From Ulota crispa (Eukaryota; Streptophyta; Bryopsida; Orthotrichales; Orthotrichaceae): DNA of 64,000 nucleotides. The notes under the pieces were generated by a model. That model was not told where the DNA came from and did no database searches. It saw only the letters and a program-made list of their open reading frames with translations. Positions 1 through 11,300 of the stretch are shown here, in pieces. The stretch spans positions 13,478,002 to 13,542,001 of the forward strand of contig OY987242.1 in assembly GCA_963920765.1 (NCBI GenBank), read 5' to 3'. Each line of letters starts with the position of its first letter. The stretch's first letter is position 1. Made by a program: the position numbers and the translations under genes.

Positions 1-335
1 CACACACGGACGACACCGCTGGTGTCGGATTTCCCACCTCCGTCTCCACCGTTTCTGCTCCGCCCTCGGAATCATTTCAGCGGCCTTCTTAGAGCTCCTG
101 CAAGCTGGTGGTGCGGATAGCAGTGATGGCACCGTCGCCTTTGCGGCTTGCAACCAGGACGTCGAAGTCGCCATGGCCAAGAACCTCTTTGAACAAAATG
201 TCCGTGCTTCCACACAAATTCCTCGGTGACCCCACTGCGAGTGTGACGAGCGCGACTAGCCCAACGACAGCGACCAGAGCGACCAGAGCGATGAGCGCGA
301 CTACGAGAGAGCTTCCATAAGCGTTAGCGACCACC
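1..335. other. GC-rich edge fragment, possibly coding
   Basis: This stretch is much richer in GC than the sequence to its right and ends abruptly near 335, so it may be the end of a gene lying mostly outside the window. On the plus strand one frame reads protein-like from about 89 to 229, ending NLFEQNVRASTQIPR then stop. Another frame is open from 3 to a stop at 90-92. Neither resembles a family I know. Positions 240-300 hold a short GCGACCAGA-type repeat that gives spurious hydrophobic open frames on the minus strand. I cannot decide strand or function. Confidence 0.25.
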
Positions 336-357
336 TCCAGAGTAAGCCATATGAAAG

Positions 358-423
358 CTCCTAACTCAAGTTATGAGCTTCCATAACTCCTAGATATGGA
401 AGTTCATAATTTTGAGTTGTGAG
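358..423. repeat. Short hairpin (foldback) sequence
   Basis: CTCCTAACTCAA..TTATGAGCTTCCATA on the left is mirrored by TATGGAAGTTCATAA..TTGAGTTGTGAG on the right, with only a few bases between the arms. It lies just beyond the recognisable end of the methionyl-tRNA synthetase pseudogene and is probably a small MITE or MITE remnant. Confidence 0.55.
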
Positions 424-590
424 TCATGTTTGACATAGGTTAGTATGGCCTGATTGGACCAGAGTCCAAGGCTTAGAGCCTTAAACGCTTGTTCCAAAAT
501 CATCTTCTTCATCCACAAGTTGCATCGTTGATATAGGAAGATTCAATTGTCCAAGAATCTTTTGCAAGAATGACGGCATGAAAGGCTCAA

Positions 591-847
591 AACGTGTTAT
601 TCCTTAAAACGGGAAAACGATGGGTACCATTTTGTACCTCACCTTAATCCAAAATAGCCACCTTAAATTGGATTTGAAGGTATCAAATTCAGTCTGAACC
701 AGTAAGAATTTTTCCCTCGCAAATTTCTCCTTTCAGGTGAGGACATGTGTATAAAAAAAAATGCTAGAGCTCAAATTAAGGTGACCACCTTAATCCTTCA
801 GAATTCCCAAAATGTACTCTTTTTCCCAATTTAACGAATAACTCGTG
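591..847. mobile_element. MITE, 4-bp target duplication, copy A
   Basis: 257 bp element. Left end AACGTGTTATTCC; right end GGAATTAAATTGGG-like in mirror (CCCAATTTAACGAATAACTCGTG). It is flanked by TCAA on both sides (587-590 and 848-851). The insertion splits the MetRS codons for LLEPFMPSF, and excision of one TCAA restores them. It is about 85% similar by eye to copy B and contains no ORF. Confidence 0.85.
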
Positions 848-1636
848 TCAAGCAGTGTAGCCAAAAGATGCACCACCCCAACTGATGTTTTCAACACTAT
901 GGCGCACGCAGGTGGATCTTGCTTATACAGCTTCCAAAACTGACTGTCCTGCAAATGTATGTTGCCAAGACAGGATACTTGCATAGCAGCCTTCAGACCA
1001 CCCTTCAATTTCACTGCCTCCATACTCTTGATGTAGTCCTCAAATGCGACACCCATCTTCAGAGCAAATTTCTTCGTGAGTTCGTGTTCCTCAGGATGAT
1101 CGACTTCTGGAACAACTTTTCCGTAACCTCCTTCGCCTGCTGGCTTTGCTAGAAAAGAAAGCGTTCGGTGAACAAAGTTCCCGAGACTCTTGAGCAACTC
1201 GTTGTTTTGCGTTGCTTGCAAGTCTACCCATGTGAACAATGTGTCGGACACCTCAGGCCGATTTGCCAGACGGTAATATCGCCACACTTCAACAGGTATA
1301 TTTGTGCTCGTCACATCATTTCCAAAGACACCAACTCCCCGACTTTTTGAGAACTTGCCTGACTCGTAATTCAGATATTCGGTAACGCTGATTGTCCTCA
1401 TTAAAGTCGAAGTGCCCAAAAGAGTGGATGGGAAAATAACCGTATGGAATGGCACGTTGTCTTTTCCCATGAACTGAACGAGTTCCACATCTTCAGGAGA
1501 TTTCCACCACTTCTCCCATTCAGGAGTGTAATTAGCCGTGATTGAAATGTATCCCGTAGGAGCATCGAACCAGACATAAAACACCTTTTCTTTATACTTT
1601 TCTAGGGGAACTGGGACGCCCCACTTGAGATCTCGA

Positions 1637-1891
1637 AACGCGTTATTCATTAAAATGGGAAAACGATGGGTACCATTCTGTACCTCACCTTATCCAAAAT
1701 AGCCACCTTAAACCAGATTTGAAGGTATCAAATTCAATATGAGCCACTAAGATTTTTTTCCTCACAAATTTCTCCTTTCAAATGAAGACACGTATACCAA
1801 AGAAACATTAGAGTTCGGATTAAGGTGACCATCTTAATCCTTCAAAATTCCCAAAATGTACTCTTCTTCCCAATTTAACAAATAACGCGTT
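1637..1891. mobile_element. MITE, 4-bp target duplication, copy B
   Basis: 255 bp element with ends AACGCGTTATT and AATAACGCGTT, flanked by TCGA at 1633-1636 and 1892-1895. It splits the MetRS codons ATC ACT CGA GAT CTC (ITRDL), which become continuous when the element and one TCGA are removed. No coding capacity. Confidence 0.88.
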
Positions 1892-2409
1892 TCGAGTGAT
1901 ACTTCGCTCTTTCAACCCGTCACGAATCCAGGCGTTAGTTCGTTGCATAGAGTTGGAGCTCCAGCCTCCTCTTTTCTACGTGTTGGAAATATAGGACTGC
2001 AGTTGGTCAGTAAGACCAGGGAGGTCCAAAAACAAGTGATCTGTTGGGCGCTTTTTTGGAATGTTTCCACACACCTTGCACCGAGGATTGATCAGATCGT
2101 CAACATTGAGGAGCTTTCCACACACATCGCATTGATCCCCTCGAGCGTCTTCGTGAGCACAGCCAGGTGTTGGACATGTATTCTCTACCAATCTGTCAGC
2201 TAAAAACCGGTTGCAGGTGGTGCAATATGGTTGAATCATAGTGTTTTCAATCAGTCGCTTCTTCTCGTACAAAGACAAAAAACTAGACAACGCAATCTCA
2301 GTCTGCTGAGGTGTAGAAGTACGACCAAACATATCAAAGTCGATATCAAACCGATCGTAAATGTCTTCGTGGATAATGTGGTATTTGTCACAGATTTGAC
2401 GTGGTGTAA

Positions 2410-2564
2410 GGGCCTCCTTCCATGTAAGGGGTAATCAGTGGAGGTAAAAATAGAACATCGATTATTGGTCAGATGGGTTCTAGAAAACTGAAATCCCATC
2501 TGACCGATAATTGATGTTCTATTTTTACCTCCACCAGCAGCCCCCCTCACATGGAAGGAGGCCC
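2410..2564. mobile_element. Tourist/Harbinger-like hairpin MITE
   Basis: 155 bp, almost entirely a hairpin: GGGCCTCCTTCCATG on the left and CATGGAAGGAGGCCC on the right. It is flanked by TAA at 2407-2409 and 2565-2567. A 3-bp TAA/TTA duplication with GGGCC-type ends is typical of PIF/Harbinger MITEs. It interrupts MetRS after DEGL, and removal rejoins [13 protein letters not shown]. Confidence 0.9.
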
Positions 2565-2829
2565 TAAGTCCCTCATCCATTGCTTTTGTCTCAGTGGCAG
2601 TCTCGTATTCATCGGTTCCACTCACGTAAACCACGTTGTAGCCTTGCCTTTGACAATATCGAAAGTACACGTTGGCACTCAACACACATCCAATAATGTT
2701 GCCCAAATGTGGCACATTGTTGACGTAAGGCAAGGCACTGGTGACCATGATATTGCGCTTGTGAGGCAAGGGCGTCCACCCAGAACGAGGCTCTCTCATA
2801 GCTTGGAAGCAATCCACGTTGTCCATTGT

Positions 2830-4543
2830 TGTCTTTAAACCACTTGCAAGGGAGGATGGACAATAGTCAAGCATTACACAAGAAGTTTTGCTACAAGAAC
2901 GGAACCTCTTGTGGTGTAAAATCTCTTGGCAAGACTAGTTTATGAGTTGGAAACCCAAGATCTTTTTGCAAAAAGATTGGTGAAAAGTAATGAATAATAA
3001 AAAGAGATTTTTCACAAAGACGTATATATACTTTCTCAACCTCTATATCTATATCTATATCTATATCTATATCTATATCTATATCTATATCTATATCTAT
3101 ATCTATATCTATATCTATATCTATATCTATATCTATATCTATATCTATATCTATATTTATATGCATAGTTTACTTTTACTGTTTTAAAACTTTTAGCTTT
3201 TACTTTTTTCTAACTACATTTAACCATTGAATTTATCATATTAATATAAATTTAACTTTTTTTTTTTGAATGCGTACACTGTCTCACAACGCGTGTATCC
3301 TTGCCCTTAAAAAGAATTGTTTCAAATTTAATATTTTGAGAGGTTTTCAAAATTTCAAAACAGATTTAAGTTTTTAATGAAGAAAATACAGTCAAACCTA
3401 ATTTCTTACTTATTTTTGGAGCTTTTGCGGAATTAATTATAAATCTTAAAAAGTCTACAATTCATAGGCAATTGTTTTTGTTTCTGAAAAATTCATGTTC
3501 GCTCACTTTTTATTATCTATAAATTATGCAAGTTTATTACAATGAAATAAAAGAAAACAAAGTTTTTGATTATCTTTCCTTTTTTGCTTTTCAAATTTTT
3601 GTGGACCAAATTTTGCAAAAGTTTCTTAGGCGCTCTTGTCAACAGTGTTCCATAATGTTTACAAGACTCCTGGAGAGTCTTTCCAAATGTTATAGTGCTT
3701 TAACTCAACAGAAAAATGTCAAAGAAAAATTTGATCATGTTTTTCCACTATATTGCAGTATTAATAGAATCTAGTAGTAAGGGGTAGACCACAATGTCAA
3801 AGCTGTTGTAACTTTTCATCCCAAGGAGTTTGACATTTTAGTCGAATGTGTTGAAAAGGTGAATCCAAAAAACATGAAAACAATGTATAAAAAAAGAGTG
3901 TCAAGAAAGTGTATGAAAAAAAAATGTACCACAACTTGTTGAAAACAAAAAATCTATATTAATAGTGTTGAGTTAGAATTATTCTATATGATAAAAGGTA
4001 GATTCCAATTAACAAAAAATTGTGGTTGTCAAAGGAATTTACGTGATGGTTGGAACAACACATAAGCCTACTCTCTTTTTTGAAAAAAACGAAAAGAAGA
4101 ACACGTAGAAATAATGATTTGATTGCTGTATGGTGGACAACCAATGGTAATGATACAAGAGAGAAGAAAATCCAAGTCTCCTCAAATGTAATTTGTGATT
4201 ATTGTTGGAGTGAGCAGTGGGTACCTATTATCAAACTTAATAAACAACCTACCAAAGAATAAGACGGGAGATTTTTTGCTACGTTTCTATATTTTAACCA
4301 TAACTATTAATTTAGCAAAAAAACTCTTTAAATCTCTTCAGTTTTTTAACAATCAATTTGTTTTGGAATGAAAAGGTGTTGAGCTCTAGAAAAAAAATGA
4401 GTGAAGTGCAATTTGAGGGAACAAGTCACAAGATTTTTTGAGGTGTGGATAGATTGAGGTAGGATGTTGGATTTGAGGTTGCTATTCTTATGAAGCTGTA
4501 AGAGATTAGCATACTCACTAGAAATCATGTTGTTTGTGTTTAA
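2830..4543. other. AT-rich intergenic, no gene seen
   Basis: Apart from the microsatellite at 3042-3157 I see no supported gene. The open frames here are short, AT-driven and unlike any protein I recognise. Confidence 0.6.
3042..3157. repeat. (TCTATA)n hexanucleotide microsatellite
   Basis: About 19 near-perfect tandem copies of TCTATA. It is translated as Asp-Ile or Tyr-Ile runs in both directions, so the long open frames over it are artefacts. Confidence 0.97.
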
Positions 4544-5823
4544 CCCCTAAGCGCCCAATTGACCATTTTCTAGTTGCTGTCTGTTTTTTTTGGGCTGCCC
4601 AAGACAAAAAAAATCTTTTTTCAAATTTTTTTTTTGTGACAAAAAATAAAGTCTACTTTCCAACTTAACTTGAATCATGTCAATCCAAGTTAAACTCCAC
4701 CAAGGAGAATTTTTCAAAAGCAAACACTTCAATATTTGCTAGTGTTGTAAAATTTACTATTTTGGGAAACTAATGATGTTCTCTCTTTTCAAAAGATTGC
4801 ATTTTTGAAGTTTAGGATAGAATGTTTATTTTTAATCAATCATACCAAATTTTGAAATCTATGAGTAAAATTTGTAATTTTGGTGAATATTAAATGGTAA
4901 CAGCTTCTAAACTCATTACATAAAAATCCAAAACTATTTTTGAGTGTTTGATCATATGGTAATTATTTAACATTATGATTCTTATTTTCTCTTTTGGGTG
5001 ATTACAAGAAACACTTGTACTATTTCTTGTCCCCTTCACCTCTTGGGGGTACTTTTTGGCTTGTAACTTTTGCACAAAAAGCTCTTTTGAGCTGAAATTT
5101 CAGTAGAAGGTACATGTCATAGTTATAGACCATCAATAATTTTTGTGGTTTTTTAAAAATTATTTTACTATTTTTGAACAGCCCCTAAATAAGTGTCTAC
5201 CTTGGCCATTTTGGGGGTTTTTAGTACTATTTTGGGTCCAAAAAAGCAAATCTCATGCCACAAATCAAGGAAGTTGTTCATCATAGAGCATTACATGGAT
5301 ATGTAGAAGGGTTTCATAAAATTCTAAATTCCATGCCGTGCACACACCCTCAAAGTGGGCATCCTTTCTCAAATGATTGGTGAAATTAAAAAAACTTCCT
5401 ACAAAACCACTTGCATCAAGTGAAGCTACTCAAAGAGATGAAAAATGATCATTTTTTGTTTTATTTTTTTGAATTTTTTTACTACTTTCTAAAAAGCAAA
5501 AAAGAAATTGTCTTTTTGTTAGTGATTTCTGTCCCTTTGTTTTTGCACATAACTTTTAGAATAAAATTTTTCTAGGTCTAAATTTCAAGAGTATGCTATT
5601 TTAAGTGCTTTACAAGTTTTCCATATTTTATTTATTTAAAAATAAATTATTTCAAAACCTCATAGCACTACTTAGTACTACCAATTTTCAAGGTGTTTGA
5701 GACAAAATTGTGAAGTGTTTCTTGCAACTACCCTTTTGAAGAAAACTTCATCAAAATTACAAAAATATTATTATTTTTATAACACATTTATGTTTTGCCC
5801 TTACCCCCTTGGGCCTTTAGGGG
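4544..5823. mobile_element. TTAA-flanked piggyBac-like element E1
   Basis: 1,280 bp. Left end TTAA|CCCCTAAGCGCCC, right end GGGCCTTTAGGGG|TTAA. The TTAA copies are at 4540-4543 and 5824-5827. AT-rich interior without a transposase ORF, so non-autonomous. Confidence 0.75.
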
Positions 5824-6684
5824 TTAACTTCTAAAGCCCTTGAGGTGCAATACGAGACATACTTTTACTTTTAGATATGTATTCCCATGTGCAATATTAG
5901 TTGAATTCTTGTAAATTGCTAATTGGATATGCATTTCCATATTAGCTTAATGCACAATTTTTTAATAGCAATCTTGATTTAAAAGTCATACTTCAAAAAG
6001 ATTGTGCACTTATAGAAACATGATAGATGGGTCCAATTGGTCTTAGTTTTTTCACACATACTCTCAACATACTTACGCAACAATTCCCTAAGAGTTGACA
6101 AGCATGTGAACACCAAATATGAACTTAGGTTTGAAAAAAGATTTATTTATTTTTAAGAAATGCTCAAAGAAAAACAAAATTTAAAGGGCATCCAAGTCCA
6201 AAACTTGGACTCCTGTGCCTTATAACTCTTAGCATTATATTACATAAGTGTAAGGAAAGCATGTTTAAAAAGACTCATGACATTTTAAGATTTGGGATGG
6301 ACATCAAACCATCAACAAAACTTTGAACTTTTTGTCATAAGCAAAAATAAGCAGCTACATTAAAAGAAGTATTGCCCCTATTGAGTTGGCTAGCTTTTTG
6401 GGTAAGATACCTAAACTTTCTTAAAGTAGCTTCTCTTGATGCAAAGCCTCTTCTTTTGCACATACACTAAAAACGATCATGATATGATTCCCTTAGTAAA
6501 TGCATGCACGGGCCAACTCCATCTTTCCCAATTCCCTTCTTTTCTTTTAATGTTTTAATGTGCACAAGGGCATAAAATTTCAGAATTCTTATGTAGGAGT
6601 TTCTTTTGAAATTTTGTAAATTGACCTCAATCAACTAAAATCGAAAAAGTTGAATTCTTATTTGGATCCAAAGACCCCAATTAA

Positions 6685-7520
6685 CCCAGAGAGGACTAAG
6701 CCCTTTCTTTTGCAAAATTTATTGATATATGTTACTTCTAGGGCAATGAATAGAAAGGTAGAAAAATGGTTATTTTTCTTCTAAAATCCAACCGTAGGAT
6801 CCTGCCCTCCACTATGGGAGGTACTTGTGGGAAAAAAACCAATTCATTCTAAATGTAGAAGAGTAAGATATTGACTTCTAAAGTGAAAAGGAAAGTGTTT
6901 TTCCTTCTTGCCCAAATTTTTCAAAAGCCTTTGACCACTCTTGTATCAGAAAAATCGCTCTAGGCAAAGTTGATGTTTATTTTTTCCATGTAGAAGACCA
7001 AGTTAGGCAATTGTGGGAGAACTTTCAAATGAATTGGAGGTGTAAACCATACTTTGTAAAGTCTTGCAATGCTGTAAGACCGTGAAATTTGCATATATAC
7101 TAGGCAAATTGGAGGATTTATGTAAATTTGAGAAATCTGAATTACTTTGATCCAAATGGGGAAAACCAAGGAATCTTAGTCTACTACAACATGGAAAAAA
7201 AAGAAGTCAAAAAACAAATACACAAAGAGCTTGAAAAAGTAAAGCACCAAATTTTACAAGGGGTACAAGGCAAAACGGAGGTTTGGGAGTCCCATACCTA
7301 CCTGCAAACTAAAACTTCTCACTCATCAATGAAAAATGAATGATTCAAAACTTCCCACATATATCTAGGTCTAACGAACCAACTTTAGAATTTTATTTTT
7401 CAAAAATGCAAATTTTAAAGAAGTGTTTGGGCTGCCCGCCCTGCCCCGCTTCCCAGTTTTCAGAAATTCATGCATAACTTAATCAATGTATTTTCAAGAA
7501 AAAATTTAAGCTTTGAATAT
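6685..7520. mobile_element. TTAA-flanked element E2, right end lost
   Basis: Left end TTAA|CCCAGAGAGGACTAAGCCC at 6681. The interior (CCAACCGTAGGATC, GCCTTTGACCAC, GGGCTGCC) is homologous to E10 at 52106-53032 in the same orientation and to E3 and E4 inverted. Homology fades near 7520-7560 without a recognisable right terminus. No coding capacity. Confidence 0.65.
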
Positions 7521-7852
7521 CAGATTGAGAAATAAAAAATTCACATTTCAATCTCATTTGCTTCACTTGTTAGCAACGTCGTAAGAACAACAAATTAAGC
7601 TTTGCAAGAAGCCACAAAATCTTTGGAATGTCCAAAATCCAATTAGAGCTTCCATGAAGATGACAACAAGCTCCTTCTAAGAAATTTTTTGGAGATTTGT
7701 GTACGTAGAGGTATTGAGTTCACCACAAAACAAGCAAGCACACAACGGATTGGCAACTATATACATATGGTGGTTGCAATGGCACCAACCCTTTGATTTG
7801 TGTCCACCATAATGACGTCCCATACATTGACGTCCCTAGCTTGCATCCACAA

Positions 7853-8101
7853 GGGGAATGCTATATTGTGAGCGGGGTTTCGTGAGCAGTGAGCCTATAT
7901 TTTTGTCAAAATATTTAATTTCACCTATATACATATGGTTCTATAATTGTGCATTTTAAACTTTTGCTTTCTTTTAAAAAAATTCATTAGTTTTGAGCTC
8001 TAAATTGATTCATGCTCACCAAAATCTTAGCTCACCGCTCACATGCTCATCATTTTACGCTCACATGCTCATCATTTTACGCTCACAAAATAGCGTCGTC
8101 C
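7853..8101. mobile_element. Mutator-like MITE with 10-bp target duplication
   Basis: 249 bp. Left end GGGGAATGCTATATTGTGAGCG; inverted right end GGACGACGCTATTTTGTGAGCG. The flanks are a perfect 10-bp direct repeat GCATCCACAA (7843-7852 and 8102-8111); a 9-11 bp duplication is the MULE signature. The ends are built of repeated GTGAGC motifs, like the larger element at 17816-19958. Confidence 0.85.
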
Positions 8102-8399
8102 GCATCCACAATACCATAAGAGGTCTTTAAATGCGCCTCTAAATGAAGCCTTTTGTGCAATTAGAGGTGCAGTTTGGACAAAGCCTTTGCAAAATTCCTC
8201 TATGGCTCTTTTTATTCCCAAACAAATAGTTATGGTGTCTATTCAACTTGACATTTTTGTCAAATAAGAGTGGACCTTCCGTTGACGCAATCAATGTAAC
8301 CTTACAAATTAAAGACATGTCTGAAAGTGCCTCCAACAAGTTTCAATGGTCTTGCGCTAATCACCAATAACCGAGACTAATCGTGCGGGCAATTGCAAA

Positions 8400-11300
8400 A
8401 TGGATAGCAATGCAAAAGAGGATCCAGTTCCGTCCTTCTTACCCTTTCCAGTGCCAGCAGCAGACACAGTAAGTCACATTGTCGTAACAATTAGTCTACT
8501 TCAACATCACAAAAATTTCACAGATTCTGTTTTTAGGTCAAAGTGCAAACCTGAAAACACTTGCTTAGTTTGCATATATTGATAACGGAATGAATTAACA
8601 TCACAAATCTGTGTTGTGAAGGATGCATTCATAGACGAGCTCTACTTTGAATCGAACAATGGGGAGGAGCATCTAGAACCGGTAAAATCAATCTTTTGGT
8701 TCATGATTGCCTGACAAATCACACGTGATCATTTTTTTATAGCAAACTTACTTCATAATTTTGACAGTCAATCCCAATTCAGCTATAAAAGTCTACGTTC
8801 AAAAGACCTCACAATCCTTGTCAATTGTACCTGCTGCAGGATTCCATCATGAACGAATTGAATGAGTCAAGGACAGAACTTTACACTCGTGTTCAAATAT
8901 TAAAAAAGGTGAGAGACAGTGCAACTATAGAGCAAACTTTGGAAGAAATCCTAAAAGGACCAAAAGTTCAAAACTTGGCATCAAGTTCTTTGCAAATTTG
9001 AGAAGATTCTATCAATGCTTTTCTTGTCTCTACTTTTATTTATTTTTTCATAAACATTTGCAAACCTCTATACTGATTCTATTGGCATAAATTTCTGTTG
9101 CCGACTGCCGAATCTCACCAAAGAAACTGGAAAATTTGAAGAATCCGAATCTGTTGTGTGTCTTTGACAGGATCTCAAGGACTGGCGGGGGATGTTGAAC
9201 TCTCAAGTGAAGTCATACCGGCAGGTCAGTCGTAAGACTAAACATAAGGGCATTCCCCAATGGAACCCACTACATGCTCCAATTACGGTTATAAACTTAA
9301 GTTAGTATATCCAAGCACCCTCACTTTGTCTACCCACCTAGCAAACATGAGTGGACCAATCAACATTCATTTCAATTTAAATGCAAGAGGAGAGTTAATC
9401 AAGACGTGTAATCAAATATTATAGTCATATAATTTAATCTTAGAGCATCGTTTGAGGAGTTGGCTATATTTAAAAAATATGATTGATTAGACTTGAGCAA
9501 CTCTTATAAGGAGTTGCTTTTCATCCATTTTGGCGTGGGTCAGAGATTTTTACAAGTTGTATTTTGAGACCTAACTTACTTGTAACTATAAGCAAATAAC
9601 GAGTAGAGAGGTCAAATTTTTCTCAACTAAGTTGTTTGACAAAAACGCTTTATTTGTAGGGTCTTGATATTGCCACCCTCTTTTTGATATTGTCACCCCC
9701 TTTTTGATATTGCCACCCCCTTTTTGATACGGCCACCCCTTTTTTGATATTATCATCCCCTTTTTGATACTATCATTCCCTTTTTTACATCATTGTTTAG
9801 TTTTTAGTGGTTTTTGGGGACATTTTTTTTTTGAATTTAGAATTACATATGTATCAAACCAAGTGATTTATTGGTGGTGTTTTTCAAAATGATAAACAAC
9901 AATCAATTTTTTTGATAAGAAAATACAACACTCTATTATCTTTTCTTATCAAAAAATTTGATTGTTGTTTATCATTTTGAAAAACACCATCAAAAAATCA
10001 CTTAGTTTGATACATATGTACTTCTAAATTCAAAAAAAAAAAAATCCCAAAAACCAATAAAAACTAAATAATGATGTAAAAGAGGGGGTGGCAGTATCAA
10101 GACCCCATTTGTATGGATTAACAGTATTGGAGGTGGATTGCAATTCCCAAATACTTTCATATTAATATTACCACTCTCAAGGTAAGGATATTAACCACTT
10201 AAGGACCGTTATCCCCGTTAGGGACAACTAGGATTTTGGGCATGTACCTATCGCTTAACTACTTTGTGTGATTTTTTAAAACCTCTATCCAAGGTGGGGA
10301 ATTCAAAGATGTACGTGGGCATCTAATTTATTCTTCATTCCAACATTTGATGAAAAAGTTATGCAAAAGTTTATCAAAACTAGGGGAAGAGGTACAATTT
10401 GGGCAGGGCCTCTCCTTTGTAAGTGGGTGCTGACTCCAAAGAGGGTTAGCTCTTATAGACACAAGGTGTGGAAACTTGAACAAATGGAAGTGGAGTGGAA
10501 GGTGCCCATATTGGAGGACTCCCAAACCTCCATTCCTTGTGTCTCTTGTAAAACTTGGTACTTAAATTTTTTGAGCGGTTTGCGTACTTTTTTATTTTTT
10601 TTATTTTTTCCAAGTTGTAGTGGGCTAAGAGTCCTTGCTTTTCACCATTTATATTTGTGTAATTCAAATTTCTGAATTTTACATAAATCTTCCAATTTTG
10701 CCTAGTGTATTGGCAAAGTTCAAGACCTTCAAGCATTCAAAGATTTTTTGGAGTATGTTGCAGACTTCCAATTCATTTTGAATTTCTCCCACACATACCT
10801 AACTTGGTTTTCTACATGAGGAAATTAAACCTCAACTTTGCATAGAGTAATGGTTTTGCTATAGGAGCAGCCAAAGGCTTTTGAAATTTTTAGGCAGGAA
10901 GGAAAAAAGCTTTTTTTCACTTTAGATGTGGATATCTCACTCCTTTCCATCCAAAATGAGCTGATTTTTTCCCCACAAGTACGTCTTGTAATTTAGGGCA
11001 AGATCATAAGGTTGGATTTCCAAAAAAATAATAATCTACCTTTCAACTCATTGCCCTAGAAATGGCAGTTTTCTGCTTTTGCAAAAAAAAAGCTTAGTCC
11101 TTTAGAGGTTAAAAGGTCAAGTATGAACTTTTTTTTTCATCCAAGCATTTTATCAACTAAAACCAATGCGATCTACGTTGAGTGTTGCATGTAATATGTT
11201 ATAATATTTTGAGCACATGTCACAGTTACATAGTGACTACAAAGTAATATAGTGACGTCGCACAAAAAAAAAAAAAAAAAAAAAAAAGCATATAACGCGT

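Larger units (their letters stand above)
425..2826 (-). pseudogene. Methionyl-tRNA synthetase retrocopy, broken by three MITEs
   Basis: Cytosolic MetRS joins methionine to tRNA-Met. Reading the minus strand from the ATG at 2826, the copy shows the class I HIGH-type motif (PHLGN), zinc-knuckle cysteines (CTTC, CPTPGC, CDVC, CKVC), the KFSKSRG form of KMSKS, and homology through LLEPFMPSF. Removing insertions at 2410-2564, 1637-1891 and 591-847, each with one target-site copy, leaves exactly 556 codons in one frame down to 481. That frame has one internal stop (TAG, 1978-1976), a three-codon deletion near GTSTLMRT, and a TAA at 483-481. MetRS-like sequence (KPWTLVQSGH) continues past this TAA to about 425. 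The C-terminal EMAP-II-like domain is missing. No introns interrupt it, unlike its neighbours, which suggests retroposition. MetRS identity is certain; the retro origin is inference. Confidence 0.93.

Noticed and set aside
2891..3187. Long open frames of alternating Asp-Ile or Tyr-Ile
   Set aside because: They are translations of the TCTATA microsatellite in both directions.
4050..4262. Open frame with WWTTNGNDTRE and CDYCWSEQW
   Set aside because: It looks faintly protein-like, but no neighbouring exon, splice site or known family could be found.
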